Assembly (NCBI GenBank): GCA_018287875.1
Contig: JAGVVL010000002.1
Span: 5,394,001-5,458,000 of the forward strand
Direction: 5' to 3'
DNA length: 64,000 nt
From: Nigrospora sphaerica
Taxonomy: Eukaryota > Ascomycota > Sordariomycetes > Amphisphaeriales > Apiosporaceae
Shown here: piece after piece, positions 24,807 through 36,625 of the stretch
Layout of the letters: each line of letters opens with the position of its first letter
Position numbering within the stretch: the first letter of the stretch is position 1
The notes under the pieces: model-generated
Databases searched by the model: none
What the model saw: only the letters and a program-made list of their open reading frames with translations
Told to the model about the DNA's origin: nothing
Program-made: the position numbers and the translations under genes

Positions 24807-26005
24807 CTTTGGAACCGCGAAGCGCGAGGTTGGGGGGTCCGAAGGGGCTTTCTTTGGCAACGTGAAGGGAAAGGATAGGGAGAGGCAAGCCAGTAACAGC
24901 ACGCGGCACGGCAAAGCAACAAGAGACTTTGAAGGAGCTGGGGGAAGGTGAGAAGAGAAGGCGGAGGGGCGGGCACAAGGCGACTTCTATACCAGTGGTT
25001 ATCTGACGTAGACAAATTCGATACAGACGGAGACGGGGCCGTCAGTGAGTGAGGGGTTCCTCGTACGGCCCCCCCCCCAAAAAAACGCAATTACCTAATG
25101 GGCGCGTTTGATGCCTGCTGTGCGTTTTTGGTGGTGCGTCAAGGACAGAGCTAACGATGAAAGCTTGATGTGAGTGCATGCGTGCCCGCTGGAGCTCCCC
25201 CGGTGGGGCTCTGGGCCTGCACTTTTGTTTGGCGGTACATACTACTACATACACGCCTACCCAAAGCTGAATCGTGAGAGAGCTGATAGGCCGTGGTGGC
25301 CTGCAGCGTATCGGCCCGCAGCGGTGGCCCTGGACGATGGCGGTGCGGTCTCGCTCGGCACGGCCGGTACTTGCTTGGGCCAGGGCCAAAACAGGGAGAG
25401 GGAGACGTGGGGGGCACGCAGAGAAGATCATGTCAGGCCAGGCCACGAAAAAAGATGGAGGGATGCTTGCCGCGGGGGAGGCTACGGTTGGGGGTTCTCT
25501 GTATAGCCTCGTTACCGAACATCAAAGTTGGGTAATGTGATAGGTAAATACACCTGTCCCATATTCCACTGCTCTGCTCGTTGTGGCTAGTGCTGTTGGG
25601 TGGCTTTTTGTCAACACTGGGGGGCCCCGTTCATTATTCGACCGGTCGAAACCCGCCCACCAGATCGGAGCACTGATTGCGTCAGTGGATGGGCAGATTT
25701 CTGGCCCACGTGACCCAGGTCATTCCCCAGGTTTCCAATGGGAGTTTCATCGGCATTAGCACCTCTGATGTCTTTTGGCAGGACCACGGCGGGCCGAAAT
25801 ATTGGGGAAACCGTGAAACATTCGGTGGTCGGTTTACTTGCTCGCCTAGTGCGTGCGTTTGTGTTGGATTGCCGTTGGTGCTGGCAAGCTGTGAATTGCC
25901 GTATCCGCCTTGAACTTCGACCGTTTGGGGCTCTGCCGCCTGCACACCCGCAACTCCAGCCAGCTAATTCCCGTCTTGTGATGCCCCCAGTAAAGGCCGG
26001 CGACA
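24807..26005. other. Divergent intergenic between ABM gene and DCAF4-like gene
   Basis: No coding sequence recognised. A run of C followed by A (25070-25085) is the only simple-sequence feature. It should contain the promoters of both flanking genes. Confidence 0.55.
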
Positions 26006-27716
26006 ATGCGGGAGATCCCCGGCTTCTATTACGGTACGTGCATTGCCGGCACTCGGCCCTGTCGCTGCGCGCGGGGGTTCTGACGGCGTTCCAGATGAGG
26101 AGAAGAAGCGGTACTTTAAGGTGGAGAGCAGCCGGACGGCGCCGGCCACATCGGCCTGGTCCTCGGACAGCGTGAAAAAACGCAAGCTGGAGAGCAAGGA
26201 AGCTACGGCCGCCTTGCAGCGCCTGCGGTTGGAAAAGGGCCTCATCAAGCGCTCGCCGCTCCTGAGCGACCCGTTGGTGGGCGGAGTGTACGTCCGCGAG
26301 CACGGCGTCACGAGGCGTGGCGTGCCGGAAGCCAGCTACGCCAAGGGCTTCATCGAAAAGGGGTCTATGCCGCTGAAAGACGCTCGCTGGGGGTCTAACG
26401 GCAATCTCTCGCATTTGTGCGTCATCGGAGCCGACAGAACGACTGGTCTGGGGGTGGCATACGCCAGTAAGCCCGCCTCTCGCCCCGTGAATGTCCCTCA
26501 CCACTCACGCCCCAGCAGCACTCGATGAGCTTCTCGTCTTTTCCACGTACATCCCGCGGGACCGGAATGGGAGGTGAGCAGCTGCGTGTCAAGGGAGAAC
26601 GATGCTTCGAGCTGACGCGGTGGCCGCAGAATACACCGCCGGTTGCTGGCCAACTACAACGTCCCCCGTGGTAACCCATATGGAGAGCTAGCCGTCTCGC
26701 AGACCTCCGACATCAAGTATCACAAGCCCTCACAGAGCGTCTTCGTTGCAAGTCGAGAGCCAGGGAGGGAAGTATCGGTATGGCGGCTCAACCCCGTCCA
26801 GACGCCCGGCGATACAGGAAGAGCAATGCCCACAACGCCAGAATGGCTGCTGGGGGCCGGTAGGTCACCTCACGTGGCCACCATGGCAGCGCCCGACTGC
26901 TGACAAGCACTACATGCTCCAGAGTCCGACACTCCCCTTCTTAATATGCGCATACCCGGCCACAATAGAAAGATTTCTGATTACCAGATCAATTTGATTA
27001 CCCCCGCCCCCCCTTCCGCTCCCTACATCTGCGCCCTCGGCACAAACCGTGGCATTCTCCATTGGGACGTCGAGCGAGACCTCTCTTGGTTGGCCCCTTC
27101 ACGAAATGCCACGTCCTACGCCGAACTGTACCGTGACGTCTTTGCCATTGACTACCTGTCCGGCAACCCTGCCGTACTGCTCGCTGGCGGGCGGCCCGGG
27201 CATTTCTCGGTCAAGGATGTGCGCGACCGGAATGACGACACCCGAAGCCTCTCGAAAAGGCTGGGCAGCCCAATCACCCATATCAAGTCCCTGAACGAGC
27301 GCAATGTCCTTGTCAGCTGTCTCAGGCACGAAATGGCCGTGTACGACCTCCGGATGCTCAGGGTCGCGCCCCCTGCCGAGGCTTTCCAGCGGCCCGCCAT
27401 CGACCACATTCTCCCCGCCGTGAGGTTTCCCGACTACCGGAATGGCCCACACGTCGATATCGGGTTGGATGTCGACGTGACCAGTGGCGTCGTCGCGGCG
27501 GCCCACGAGGATGGCAGCGTGGCGCTCTATTCCACACGAACCGGGCACAGGCTAAAGTCTCCCGATATCGACCAAATACGCTCACACCGTGGCGTCATCC
27601 GGTCTCTGCAGTTTGAAATAATGCCTGGGGATGCCAGTCCTACCTTGTTTGCGGGACTCGGTAGCAACCTGCATGCCTACTCTTTCGGGGTTCGCAGTGT
27701 GGACGACGAGGCTTAA
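26006..27716 (+). CDS. DCAF4-like WD40-repeat protein
   Basis: Five exons (26006-26033, 26095-26466, 26516-26573, 26630-26859, 26923-27716) give 493 residues. The very short first exon encodes MREIPGFYY and joins to DEEKKRYFKVESS. This IPGFYYDxEKxRYF block at the N-terminus is the hallmark of the WDR21/DCAF4 group. A beta-propeller region follows, with blades such as ICALGTNRGILHWDVE, AVLLAGGRPGHFSVKDVR and GVVAAAHEDGSVALYSTRTG. Human DCAF4 is a substrate receptor of CUL4-DDB1 ubiquitin ligases; that role is only an inference here. Fungal members are often mislabelled myocyte-specific enhancer factor. The exon 3 acceptor could be three bases further on (26519), removing one residue. Splice phases fit throughout. 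Confidence 0.82.
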
Positions 27717-30700
27717 TAGTAGCCGTTAGCGCCGAGGAGTGGTATGATGATACCATGAAGGAGGCAGCCAGGAGGGCTCGAGCGGTTACCATGCCGTCTT
27801 GCTACCGGAGCTGCTGGGTTACGTTTGATGGCGTTCAGGCGGTCGGGTAGCCAACATGCTTTCATCGTTACATGAAAATAACGTGGGACTGCGAGACTCC
27901 GTACAGGGAAAACGTACGAGATGACTAGAGGGCAATGACAGCTAGTCATTTGTCATCGCTCGGCTCTCGTTTGGCCAGGGGACTTAGATTTGCGTGTCAC
28001 GATACGTTACGGCTAGGGTCTCCACGGATACAAAGGCTAACAGGTATGTTGGTAGTGGCGTAGTTTCTTCGAAGGTATTATTCGCTTCTCCGTCTTCCGC
28101 GTTTGGTGAACTGCAGTCTCCCATTCTCAGCATTGAACTCAAGCGCCGTGCTAAAGATAGCGTATCGGCAATCGTGAACACTGGTACACGATGCCGCTTC
28201 CAGATGGCACAGCCGGCGCTATATTCGCTCAAGCGCTGCACATCGAGAATGCCGGAAGAAAATGAAGCGCCCAGCAACAAAGTACCAACCCAGCCAGCTG
28301 GTTTTCAACGACAAATCATTTATATGGCAAACGAAAGCGTCCCGCGGAGTCGACCGCTTGGGCGGCCATTATCGTAAAAGCGGCGGCTGCTGCTGCTGCA
28401 TCTGATGTCAATACCTTGACTTTTCGATGCCATTGGGGAGCGTCATCAGTGACAATGGAACTGAAAAAACTCACCCAGGGTTGAAGTGTCCTTCGACTAT
28501 GATCGTCCCATTCGCAACCCACGGGTTGAGGGTTTTGCTGCGAGTAATGTCAGCCTTCGCCCACGGCCGTTGAAATACCACCCTGAGACCCTACGAAGCG
28601 CGTACCCAGGATTGGCTTGGACGGTCATGGGTGTCGCGATGGGAAGGCTATTCAGGGTGAACAGGCTGACGAGCTGGAAGAAATACGAGCAGTGCATTAT
28701 TATGTTTCTGTCGGGTGCGGGCCAGAGTAGGAGGCTAAAAGGCGCCTAAAGAGAACAGTGGCTGCGTGCCTTCTGTATCAACCGAGAACCAGCTCGGGAC
28801 TCGAAGAAAAGACGATGGGTCAAGAACATGTGATGGATGAAAGTCACAGGAATTGTCGGCAACCCCCTCGGCATATATGGCCGAATACTCACGGGCACCC
28901 CGTTCCCCTTGTTCCTCCTATGCTCCCAAATGGGTTGGGGAGGGGCGAGCCAACCCTACACACCGACCATGGCTCCAGCCAGGCCACGAGTATCGCTGGG
29001 ATCCTGGAGACGGACGTGTCGGCGTCAAAGGATTGGACCTGCCGTAGGGCCGCCACCGCAGCAGCCGTTGTGGTCAACAGCAAAACCCTCACACTCTCGC
29101 TTCAAGGGAGAAGAAGCACACGAGCATCCGGGACAACGATCAACGGGCGGGAATGGGAGAAAAAAATAGCCACGTCTTGAAAGTCAAATGTCCCAGCCAT
29201 GTACCTCGGAAGAAAGGGGGGAGGCTCGCCTCTCGGTATGATGGAGTAGTCTCTCCGTCGGGTGGAACCCATGTCTCAAGTCTCGAAGGTCCTAAAGGCG
29301 CCGGTTTTCTGCTGCCTTCCCGCTTTCAACCAAGTAGCCGGGACCATGGGGGTTTAGCAACTCCAGCGCAGTTGCCTGTCTTGAAGCCTAAGCGTTTGAC
29401 GTGGACTGGGTGGATAAGGTAGGAAATAAACACGGAGGGCACAAAGTACGCCACGATGGGTACGCTCCAACCGCGCGCCCACATGCTGAAGGGAAAGACT
29501 AAGATACGGTAGCCGGTTCTTAATTTCCAACAGGATCATCGAATTGGATGAGGAACTCACGATCCCGGAACAGGTAACCGCGGCTTAGAGGCAGGGTGAA
29601 AGGGAGGAAAGGAGCTGGAAGCACGGACGGGCGTGGAGTAGTTGGGTGATAGTGGTGAGATAAGGCTCGGAATAAGTTTGAGCCCTGGGCATCCCTTCTT
29701 ACACCCGCGTCCATACGGCGCACACGGATGAAGCCGGTGTGTTCTGGCTCACCTGGGAGTAGGAAAGGGGCCCGTGACCTCCAAGCCAGCGCAGCGGCGG
29801 ATACAAGATGCGAGTTGCCGGTAGTTTTCTTCACCACCGTCGTTATGGACGCAGCGGGATCATTTGTTTTGGGCGTCGTTCCTTTGCGAGCCTGGAGGAC
29901 ATGGCAAACAGGAATTGTCACCTGATGAGAGGCCGTGAAGATGAATAGCCCTTGCCGCACTATTTTGACCGCCCCCTTCATGCCCAGCTCATGCATCTAA
30001 AATTAGCGGAAAGACATATGTCGCTACGGACGGCGAAGGCCTCCCCCAGGCCCCGGCCGGGCGAGGCGAGGGCAGATAGGCTAGAGCGCAGGCCGCATTT
30101 CCCGGACATGGAGGCGCTTCCGCGCAGGTGATCCAGCCCCCTTATTCACCCCCCATGACCACGGAGCACTGGGCTCCCCCTTCGACGTCCGTTGGTGCCC
30201 ACAAGACGAAGAATGAGAGACGTTGTCCCTTTCCCTCGGCTTGTAGGCTTGTAGTCGGAATTTCCATCTGCGAGCCGCCACCCGGCAGCTACCGGCCTAA
30301 GGAGCCCCAATGTATGGCCACGGGACGCTGGATCGTCATACTTCCCCAGCCGTGCCACGCGGCCGTCCACGTCTTGTCAAGCTCATGAGTTGGAAAAAAT
30401 AGACCGAGTCACCGACTAGGGTCGGCGAGGGAAAACCCCACCGGGATCCAGCTGGCACCCATTTTCCGCACAAGTGCCAAGTTGTCATGAATGCTTGCCT
30501 TCCGAGCGTCGCGTCGGGGAACTGCGCTACTAGTGCTCACAAGCTGGGGCGTCCGCTACGAATTGATCACCTAGGACTGGGGCGACCACAAAAGGGGGGT
30601 CCCGGGGAAACCAGCACGGCCTGCACTTGTCCGTGGGCATGTTCGATTTCCCGTCAGCTGAGTGAGCAACGATTGTCTCATGGTAGATACCGCCGCCAGC

Positions 30701-31737
30701 CCGTACGAGAGCTTCCTCCTCTTTGTAAGCCCGGCCGTACGAAGGGGGAGCTTACTGAGCACCCGCGGCCCAGCGGCGGCAGCGGCGGCGCGCGTCTTAT
30801 AGGGTCGAAAACGCGGTCGGCCCAGCGCGAAAAGAGGATCAGCACGCTGACCACTTCCAGACCCCGGTGGGTTTTTGGTCGCCCGCCCAAGGCGGGGCAC
30901 AGAAGGGAAAAGCACTGTTCCGGGCCGGGAAGTGATGCATCCATGCTGTTAAGGCGAGAGAGAATAGAAAAAAGACGCGTAGTGGGACGCACCTGCCGCG
31001 CTAAGCGCCCGTTTCTTGGGGTAGGCGGCCTGCGATTGGTGCGTGTGCCGCAGCGCAAACAAAAAAGGGCATGTATGTACCTATTTTTGTGCAGCACCGC
31101 CACGCGCAGCCAGGAAAGCAGGATTGCCTAATCCGGCGAGCGACTGGCTGGGGATGGGCCCGCGTCCACGTGGTCGACCTTTTTTTGTTTTCTCTCTCTC
31201 TCTCCTTCTGATATGTTGGGGCCCGGCGACGACGCAAAACTTGGGCGGGCTACGCTATTTTCTCACGAGAGCGATAGAGCCACGTGTGGCCGCTCCGGAT
31301 GTCGACCTTTCCGGTGGCCCTTTCACTGCCCGCCAGGCGGGCGCAGGCGGAGCCGTGAGGCCGTTACCCGCGAGGTAGCCAGCGACGAGGCGGTGGCTTG
31401 AAGGAATCCCTGGAGTTGGGAGTTCACAGGCCGTAGGCGGACGAGTCTGCTCGGCCGAGAGATAATATAAAGATGCCAACATCGCCAGGTCTATTGGCAT
31501 GAACATCACCCTCACCCATCAACACCATCACATCTTCACCATCTTCTCTTTTCTCTTTTCTCTTTTTTCTTCTCTTATTTCCTATCCTGTCTTTGGGGTT
31601 TCTGCTTTCCTTGGACGCTCTCCCTACTTTCTAAAGTAATCATCAACCCGATCACTCGTCAAGTCTCTAAGCAGCAAACGCCATCACCCAAACCGACAAA
31701 TTCTCACCCTTTCAATCTTCACCCCACCACAGCCATC
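27717..31737. other. Intergenic 4 kb between DCAF4-like gene and cupin gene
   Basis: No recognised gene. The part from about 27950 to 28750 is visibly less GC-rich than its flanks and has open frames of 66-127 codons on both strands (plus 27994-28377 and 28486-28749; minus 27984-28280 and 28497-28697) that I cannot assign. It may be a decayed or lineage-specific gene. The rest is GC-rich without structure. The final 300 bp hold a TATA box and a long pyrimidine tract belonging to the cupin gene. Confidence 0.5.
31466..31472 (+). promoter_or_regulatory. TATA box of the cupin gene
   Basis: TATAAAG about 266 bp before the ATG, followed by a nearly pure pyrimidine tract at 31541-31590 and then a CA-rich leader. 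This arrangement is typical of strongly expressed fungal genes. Confidence 0.5.
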
Positions 31738-32639
31738 ATGCAGTTCACTTTGGCCGTCGCCGCCGCCGTCCTGGCTTTTAGCCCGGCCGTGCTTGCTGCC
31801 CCCTCATCCGCCTACGAGCAAGGCAGTGGATCCAAGCCCGCAGCTTCGGCTGCGGCTTCGGCTTCGGCTTCTGCTTCAGCACCGGCGCCTCCTCCTCCCG
31901 CCGCTACCGGCGGCGCCAGCGGGCTCCAGGGCCTGTCCAAGACGCAGCAGATTATCCTCTCCGACACGTAAGTTCCCCCCTTTCTCCCAAACCCCCCGCG
32001 GCAGTCTCGTCGAAATATCCTGCTGACTTTGCTCTCCCCAGCCGCGCCGACGCCCTCAACAACGTCCTGACCAAGAACGAGGACTTCGTCTTCAGCTTCG
32101 TCGACAAAGCGAAGGGCGGCCCCGGCGCCGGCGGCGAGGTCATCGCGGCCAACCGCAAGACGTTCCCGGCGCTCACCAACACGGGAATCGGTGGCGCGCT
32201 TGTGCAGCTCGGTCCGTGCGGCTTTAACACCCCGCACGTTCACCCGCGGGCGACGGAGCTCGCCGTCGTGGTCGAGGGCAGCATCGTGTCGTCCATGATC
32301 CCCGAGAACGGCGTCGTCAACGCCGACGGAACGCCGCGCGAGATTCTCGTGACGCTGAACCCCCTGGACCTCACCGTCTTCTACCAGGGCGCCGTGCACT
32401 CGCAGTTCAACCCGGGCTGCGGCAACGCCACCTTCTTCGCCGCCCAGAGCGCCGAGGACTTCGGCGTCGGCCAGGTCGCCCAGGAGCTCTTCGCCACGAG
32501 CGACGCCGCCATCGCCGCCGTCTTCGGCAACAAGATCGACGGCGCCGAGGTCGACCGCCTGCGCAAGTTCATCTCCCCCAACGTCGCCCTCGGCGTCGAA
32601 GAGTGCCTCAAGAAGTGCAACATCCCCAAGCGCAAGTGA
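31738..32639 (+). CDS. Secreted germin-like cupin protein
   Basis: Two exons, 31738-31967 and 32042-32639, give 275 residues. Residues 1 to about 20 form a signal peptide (MQFTLAVAAAVLAFSPAVLA). A low-complexity Ala/Ser/Pro linker follows, with repeated Ser-Ala pairs around residues 35-50, then a single cupin barrel. Cupin motif 1 is visible as TPHVHPRATELAVVVEG, supplying two His and one Glu ligand. Motif 2 is YQGAVHSQFNPG, supplying the third His, so metal binding (usually Mn) is likely. The C-terminus has two cysteines (EECLKKC). Relatives include germins and spherulin-like proteins; enzymatic function (oxalate oxidase, superoxide dismutase or none) cannot be read from sequence. It is exported and probably cell-wall or extracellular. 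The intron has a GTAAGT donor. Confidence 0.9.
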
Positions 32640-33985
32640 GCCATCGACGAGAGGACGCCCCGACGCCCTCCGACCGAGGGCGGTTTGCAGGGAGGGGAAA
32701 TGACACGAGATAGATGAGCATCGCGAGCGGCACAGGGCATTGGAGGTTTATGGGCCGGGAAGGGGGCAACCTTTTGTTTGGCACCGGGACGTGAGCATTG
32801 CATGGTTTTGGCGTTTCGTTTCACTGCATTTTTGGGGAAGGGGTTTTTACTTGGATATAGGGTGGGTGCTCTTGGCTGCGAAGCTGCGGGTCCCCTGGTT
32901 TTTGTTTCGCCCATGTCGAGCGACATGGGTCTTCTTCAACATTCGTTTAATTATATCATCTTAGAATCAAGAGTCCTTGACACTTGTTCGACATATCGTC
33001 TGAAACCAAGCGTCCTTGGTTGGCGACGTTGCGTCTCACATCTTCAATGCTGGGTACAAGCGAGTCTAGAAATCCCCGGGTGGCCCTCACCCCACCACGA
33101 CCTCTCGCATACATGGATCCGGCGCCTTTTGAGTCTATCAATTGGCCGTGCCACTTTAACGGGCCGTCTGCTAGTAGGATACGCTTCAGTGTTTCACGGT
33201 TGCAACCGTAGATTCGGTGGAAACCTGATCGTCTTTCTTCCCCGGATTCCGGGCCTTTTGGTGGACCGGGTTTTCTGGTGCACTGCCCGGTTCGGGATCC
33301 ATCGTCCCCACCCTTCATCCCCCCCCCCAAAATCGGAAATCGAGATCTCTCGCTCTCCACGTCGCCTCCACATACACTGTGTGTGCGCGCAGAGATCGGC
33401 CTATGAACCGTCCTTCCTCGCCCTGACGGAAAACTATGGGATGGGCGTCCCGCCATCGTGCTTGCGCGTGCCGTGGTGGCGCCATTCTGGGAAGAAGGGG
33501 GGGGAAAGTAGCGTCGGCACCTCCGGAATCTTCGGGCGGGCACAGCGCATCATTTGATAGAGGAATTGATGAACCTGGCGACGGAGATAATTCCAACCCC
33601 GTTGCCCCGTAACCCCGCAGGGAAGCCATAACTACTGCCCTCTGAATTGCCCCCGTTTCCGGACCATTCGGATGCTACTAATAGACTCGAGCTGGGGTGG
33701 ATTGGCAACGAAGTTACATCACGGTGACACTACAGTTGGACCCAGCTTTTGATGGGGCTACCACGGGGACAAGGCCGCCAGAGCCAAGCCCATGCGTTGA
33801 TTAACTGCACTAGACTGTACTGTGCCACCGTATGTAGGATCTGACATGCGTGAGGGGGAAGAGTGTGTGGTATCGTGAAAGCAAAGGGGAACGCAGAGGC
33901 TCTCCGGGCTTGTCGCGGCCGGCGACCAAAATGTCCCGACACGACCAAGCCGGATGCCGGGGGAGGACCAGGCGGGGGAACGGCT
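32640..33985. other. Convergent intergenic between cupin and sugar transporter
   Basis: 3' regions of two convergent genes. Open frames of 195 codons (minus 32956-33543) and 259 codons (plus 32778-33557) overlap one another, lack recognisable motifs and look fortuitous. Confidence 0.55.
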
Positions 33986-35872
33986 TTAGACCGTCTCCTC
34001 CCTCACCGACGTCGTCGCGGCGGTGTGCTTCTCGGCACCGCCGACGTGGTCCATCTCGGCGGCGAACGTGTGGCTGGGAGTCCACTTGGCCGACAGGCGA
34101 GGGCTGACCTCGGCCATGCACATGTCGGCCTGCTCGAGCGACAGGCCCTTGAGCTCGGGCACGAGGAAGTAGGCAAAGGTCAAGCTGAGGCAGCAGAGGG
34201 AGCCCCAGAGGAAGAAGACGTTGGATCCCATGTTGGCCTCTTCGGGGCCGACCAGGTAGGGAGTAATGACTGGAAGCATGTCAGTATCCTGCGGCCATAA
34301 CGAGCCCGGGGGCACGAGGGAAGGGTGGGGGTTGCGTTTCTTACCGGCAATGATGGTGTTCCAGAACCAGTTGGAGGCAGTCGAGACACCGACACCACGA
34401 GATCGGATAGGCAGAGGGAAGGCCTCGCCCACAATAACCCACTAGTAAGAACATTTGGTTAGATGCTGCTCCGACAGGACGCAAACGGAACGGGCCGGGT
34501 ACTTACGGCGGTGGGACCCCAAGTGATGGCAAAGGACGAGATGTTGAGGCAGATGAAGGCGATCATGGCCGAGGTGGCCGCGTTGTTGCCTTTCTCGGGT
34601 TTTCCAGCCGTGACACCAATGATGGCAACGATGAACTGGCACAAGATCATGGAGCAGGCACCGGCGATCAGCAGGAAGCGGCGACCCAGTCTCTCGATGG
34701 CCCAGAAAGAAACGGGGGTCGACAGGACGTTGACGAGCGTGGTGATCATGGAGATCAGGAAGGCGTCCTTAATGGTGCCCAGGAGCTTGAAGAACGGGGT
34801 ACCGAAGTAGAAGACGAAGTTGATACCCGTCAGCTGTTGCATCATCTGCATGCCGGTGCCGAGTAGGGTGCGGCGGATGGCGCTGTTGCCCTTGGACAGG
34901 GAGCCCTTGAATAGAGCGGCCCAGGAGCCGATGTAGCTGGTCTGGGGGATCACCGTCATCTCGTACTCGTTGTTGGCGACAATCTCGGCGAGCTCGTCCT
35001 TGATGAAGGTCGAGTCTTGAGGCTGGCCACGGACGAACGCCAGCGCCTTGGCCGCCTTCTCGATCTCGCCCCGCTTGACAAAGTAACGGGGAGACTCGGG
35101 AAGGTAGAACAAACCACCGGCCAGGATGATGGCCCAGATAAACTGGATACCGATGGGGATACGGTAGGAGCCCGTATCGTGGCGGTTCTGGGACGCGTAG
35201 ACGACGCACGAGGCCAGCAGGATACCAATGGTGATGCAGAACTGGTAGCCCGACACCATGGCGCCACGGACCTTCTTGGGGGCGATCTCGGACATGTACA
35301 GAATGACGACGGCCGAAATGAAACCGACACCGACGCCGGCAATGAGGCGCCCAAAGACAAAGAGGACCTCTTGGCTGGTGCTGGCAATCTGCATAATGCA
35401 GCCGATGCAGAAGACAAAGCATCCCATGATGATTGTGGGGCGACGGCCGATGAAGTCGGCAACGTCGCCTCCGATGAGGGCGCCGAAGAAGGTACCGCAG
35501 GACAGGATCGAGGTGAAGAGGGACTGCATCGCCGAGGGGAGGACGAAGTCATCCACGGGACCCACAGGCTGCAACAAATCCCAGTTGTACTCCTTGCCCG
35601 TGTAGAGCTGGATGAAGTACGGCATGGCCATAACACCCGACATCCAACCTGGGGCGTTCGCATTAGCCACAACCCAGCGGGCACGAGCAGGAGGGCGGCG
35701 GCGACATGGGAAGAGGAGGCGCGCCGGGCCGGAGAGACAACTTACCGGTATCGTACCCGAAGAAGATACCACCAAAGGCGGCAAAGGCGCAGATGAGGTA
35801 GGCCTTCCAGGTCACAGGCGCCTCGACGCGACCCACGTCGGCCGTGCCTTCGATGACAACACCACCGGCCAT
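33986..35872 (-). CDS. MFS sugar transporter, RCO3/hexose-transporter type
   Basis: Four exons (35746-35872, 34507-35648, 34345-34441, 33986-34269) give 549 residues with 12 predicted membrane helices. Family motifs are ADFIGRRPT after helix 2, YMSEIAPKKVRG after helix 4, PESPRYF after helix 6, the sugar-site segment QQLTGINFVFYFG in helix 7, and ERLGRR. The end of helix 12 reads VPELKGLSLEQAD where most family members have PETKG. It probably imports glucose or another hexose at the plasma membrane by proton symport. The overall pattern resembles Neurospora RCO3, which has been treated as a sensor or transporter, but it lacks the long signalling tail of yeast Snf3/Rgt2. The first intron falls just after FFGYDTG in helix 1. 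The ATG at 35872 begins MAGGVVIEG. Confidence 0.92.
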
Positions 35873-36077
35873 GGCTGCAGAGTTTCTCTCTTTCCTCGGG
35901 GAGGGGCTTGGGGGCAGGGCGGAAAAAGGGGAGGGAGAGGAGCAGGGAGGAGAGCTTGAGCGCTGCTTGTCAACTGCTTGTCCACGGGGGGGGGTGGACT
36001 TGGGAGCTCAGTGGACGGGGGCCTGAGCAGAGGACTCGGGAAAGGCAGACGGTCTCCGGCGATGGGGAGACAAACGG

Positions 36078-36085
36078 CTATATAG
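36078..36085 (-). promoter_or_regulatory. Possible TATA element of the sugar transporter
   Basis: CTATATAG, a palindrome about 205 bp upstream of the transporter start codon. Position and sequence suit a TATA box, with no further support. Confidence 0.3.
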
Positions 36086-36590
36086 GTAACTTCCTGGGGC
36101 CGAATATTGATCCCTACCCCCGCCATTCGGCCCCAGCCAACCGGTCAGTGTATACGCTATGTAGTACAAGCGTCTTGGAGCGGTCAGGGGGGGCCTGGAG
36201 GTGGGCGTAAGGGCCCGGCGAGGACAGTGAAGGGGAAAAAAAAAAAGAGGTTTCCGACCTAGATGCTGGGCCTCAACCCCCCCCCGGCGAGGGAGTCCTC
36301 GGCTGCATCTAGGCTCAAAAGGCCGTTGTAGATCCGCCCAAGGAGTAGAGGATTTCTTCGCCATTGGTAGGCTTATCCTGCATGCAGGGGCCTCGACTGC
36401 GACACAGGGATGGAAAAGGGCCGTCTTTTTCTTGGGACTGCCAGCAGCCTTCTGCTCTTCTCATTTCCCGTCGGGGGGCACAGAATGCGCAGATACTCGG
36501 TTCGAGCTTACCCAGCCGGGCAATGAATGGGCCAGCAGGGTTGGTGGAGGGGAGGGGAGGGTCAGACGCATCTGGGGACGAACCTGGGGC

Positions 36591-36625
36591 ATGGGATGGG
36601 ACATGGGATGGGACATGGGATGGAC
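36591..36625. repeat. Three-copy 12-bp tandem repeat
   Basis: Unit ATGGGATGGGAC occurs twice exactly, then once with a single G missing. Non-coding. Confidence 0.9.

Noticed and set aside
32778..33557. 259-codon plus-strand frame after the cupin gene
   Set aside because: It starts without ATG, overlaps a similar-length minus-strand frame, and shows no domain.
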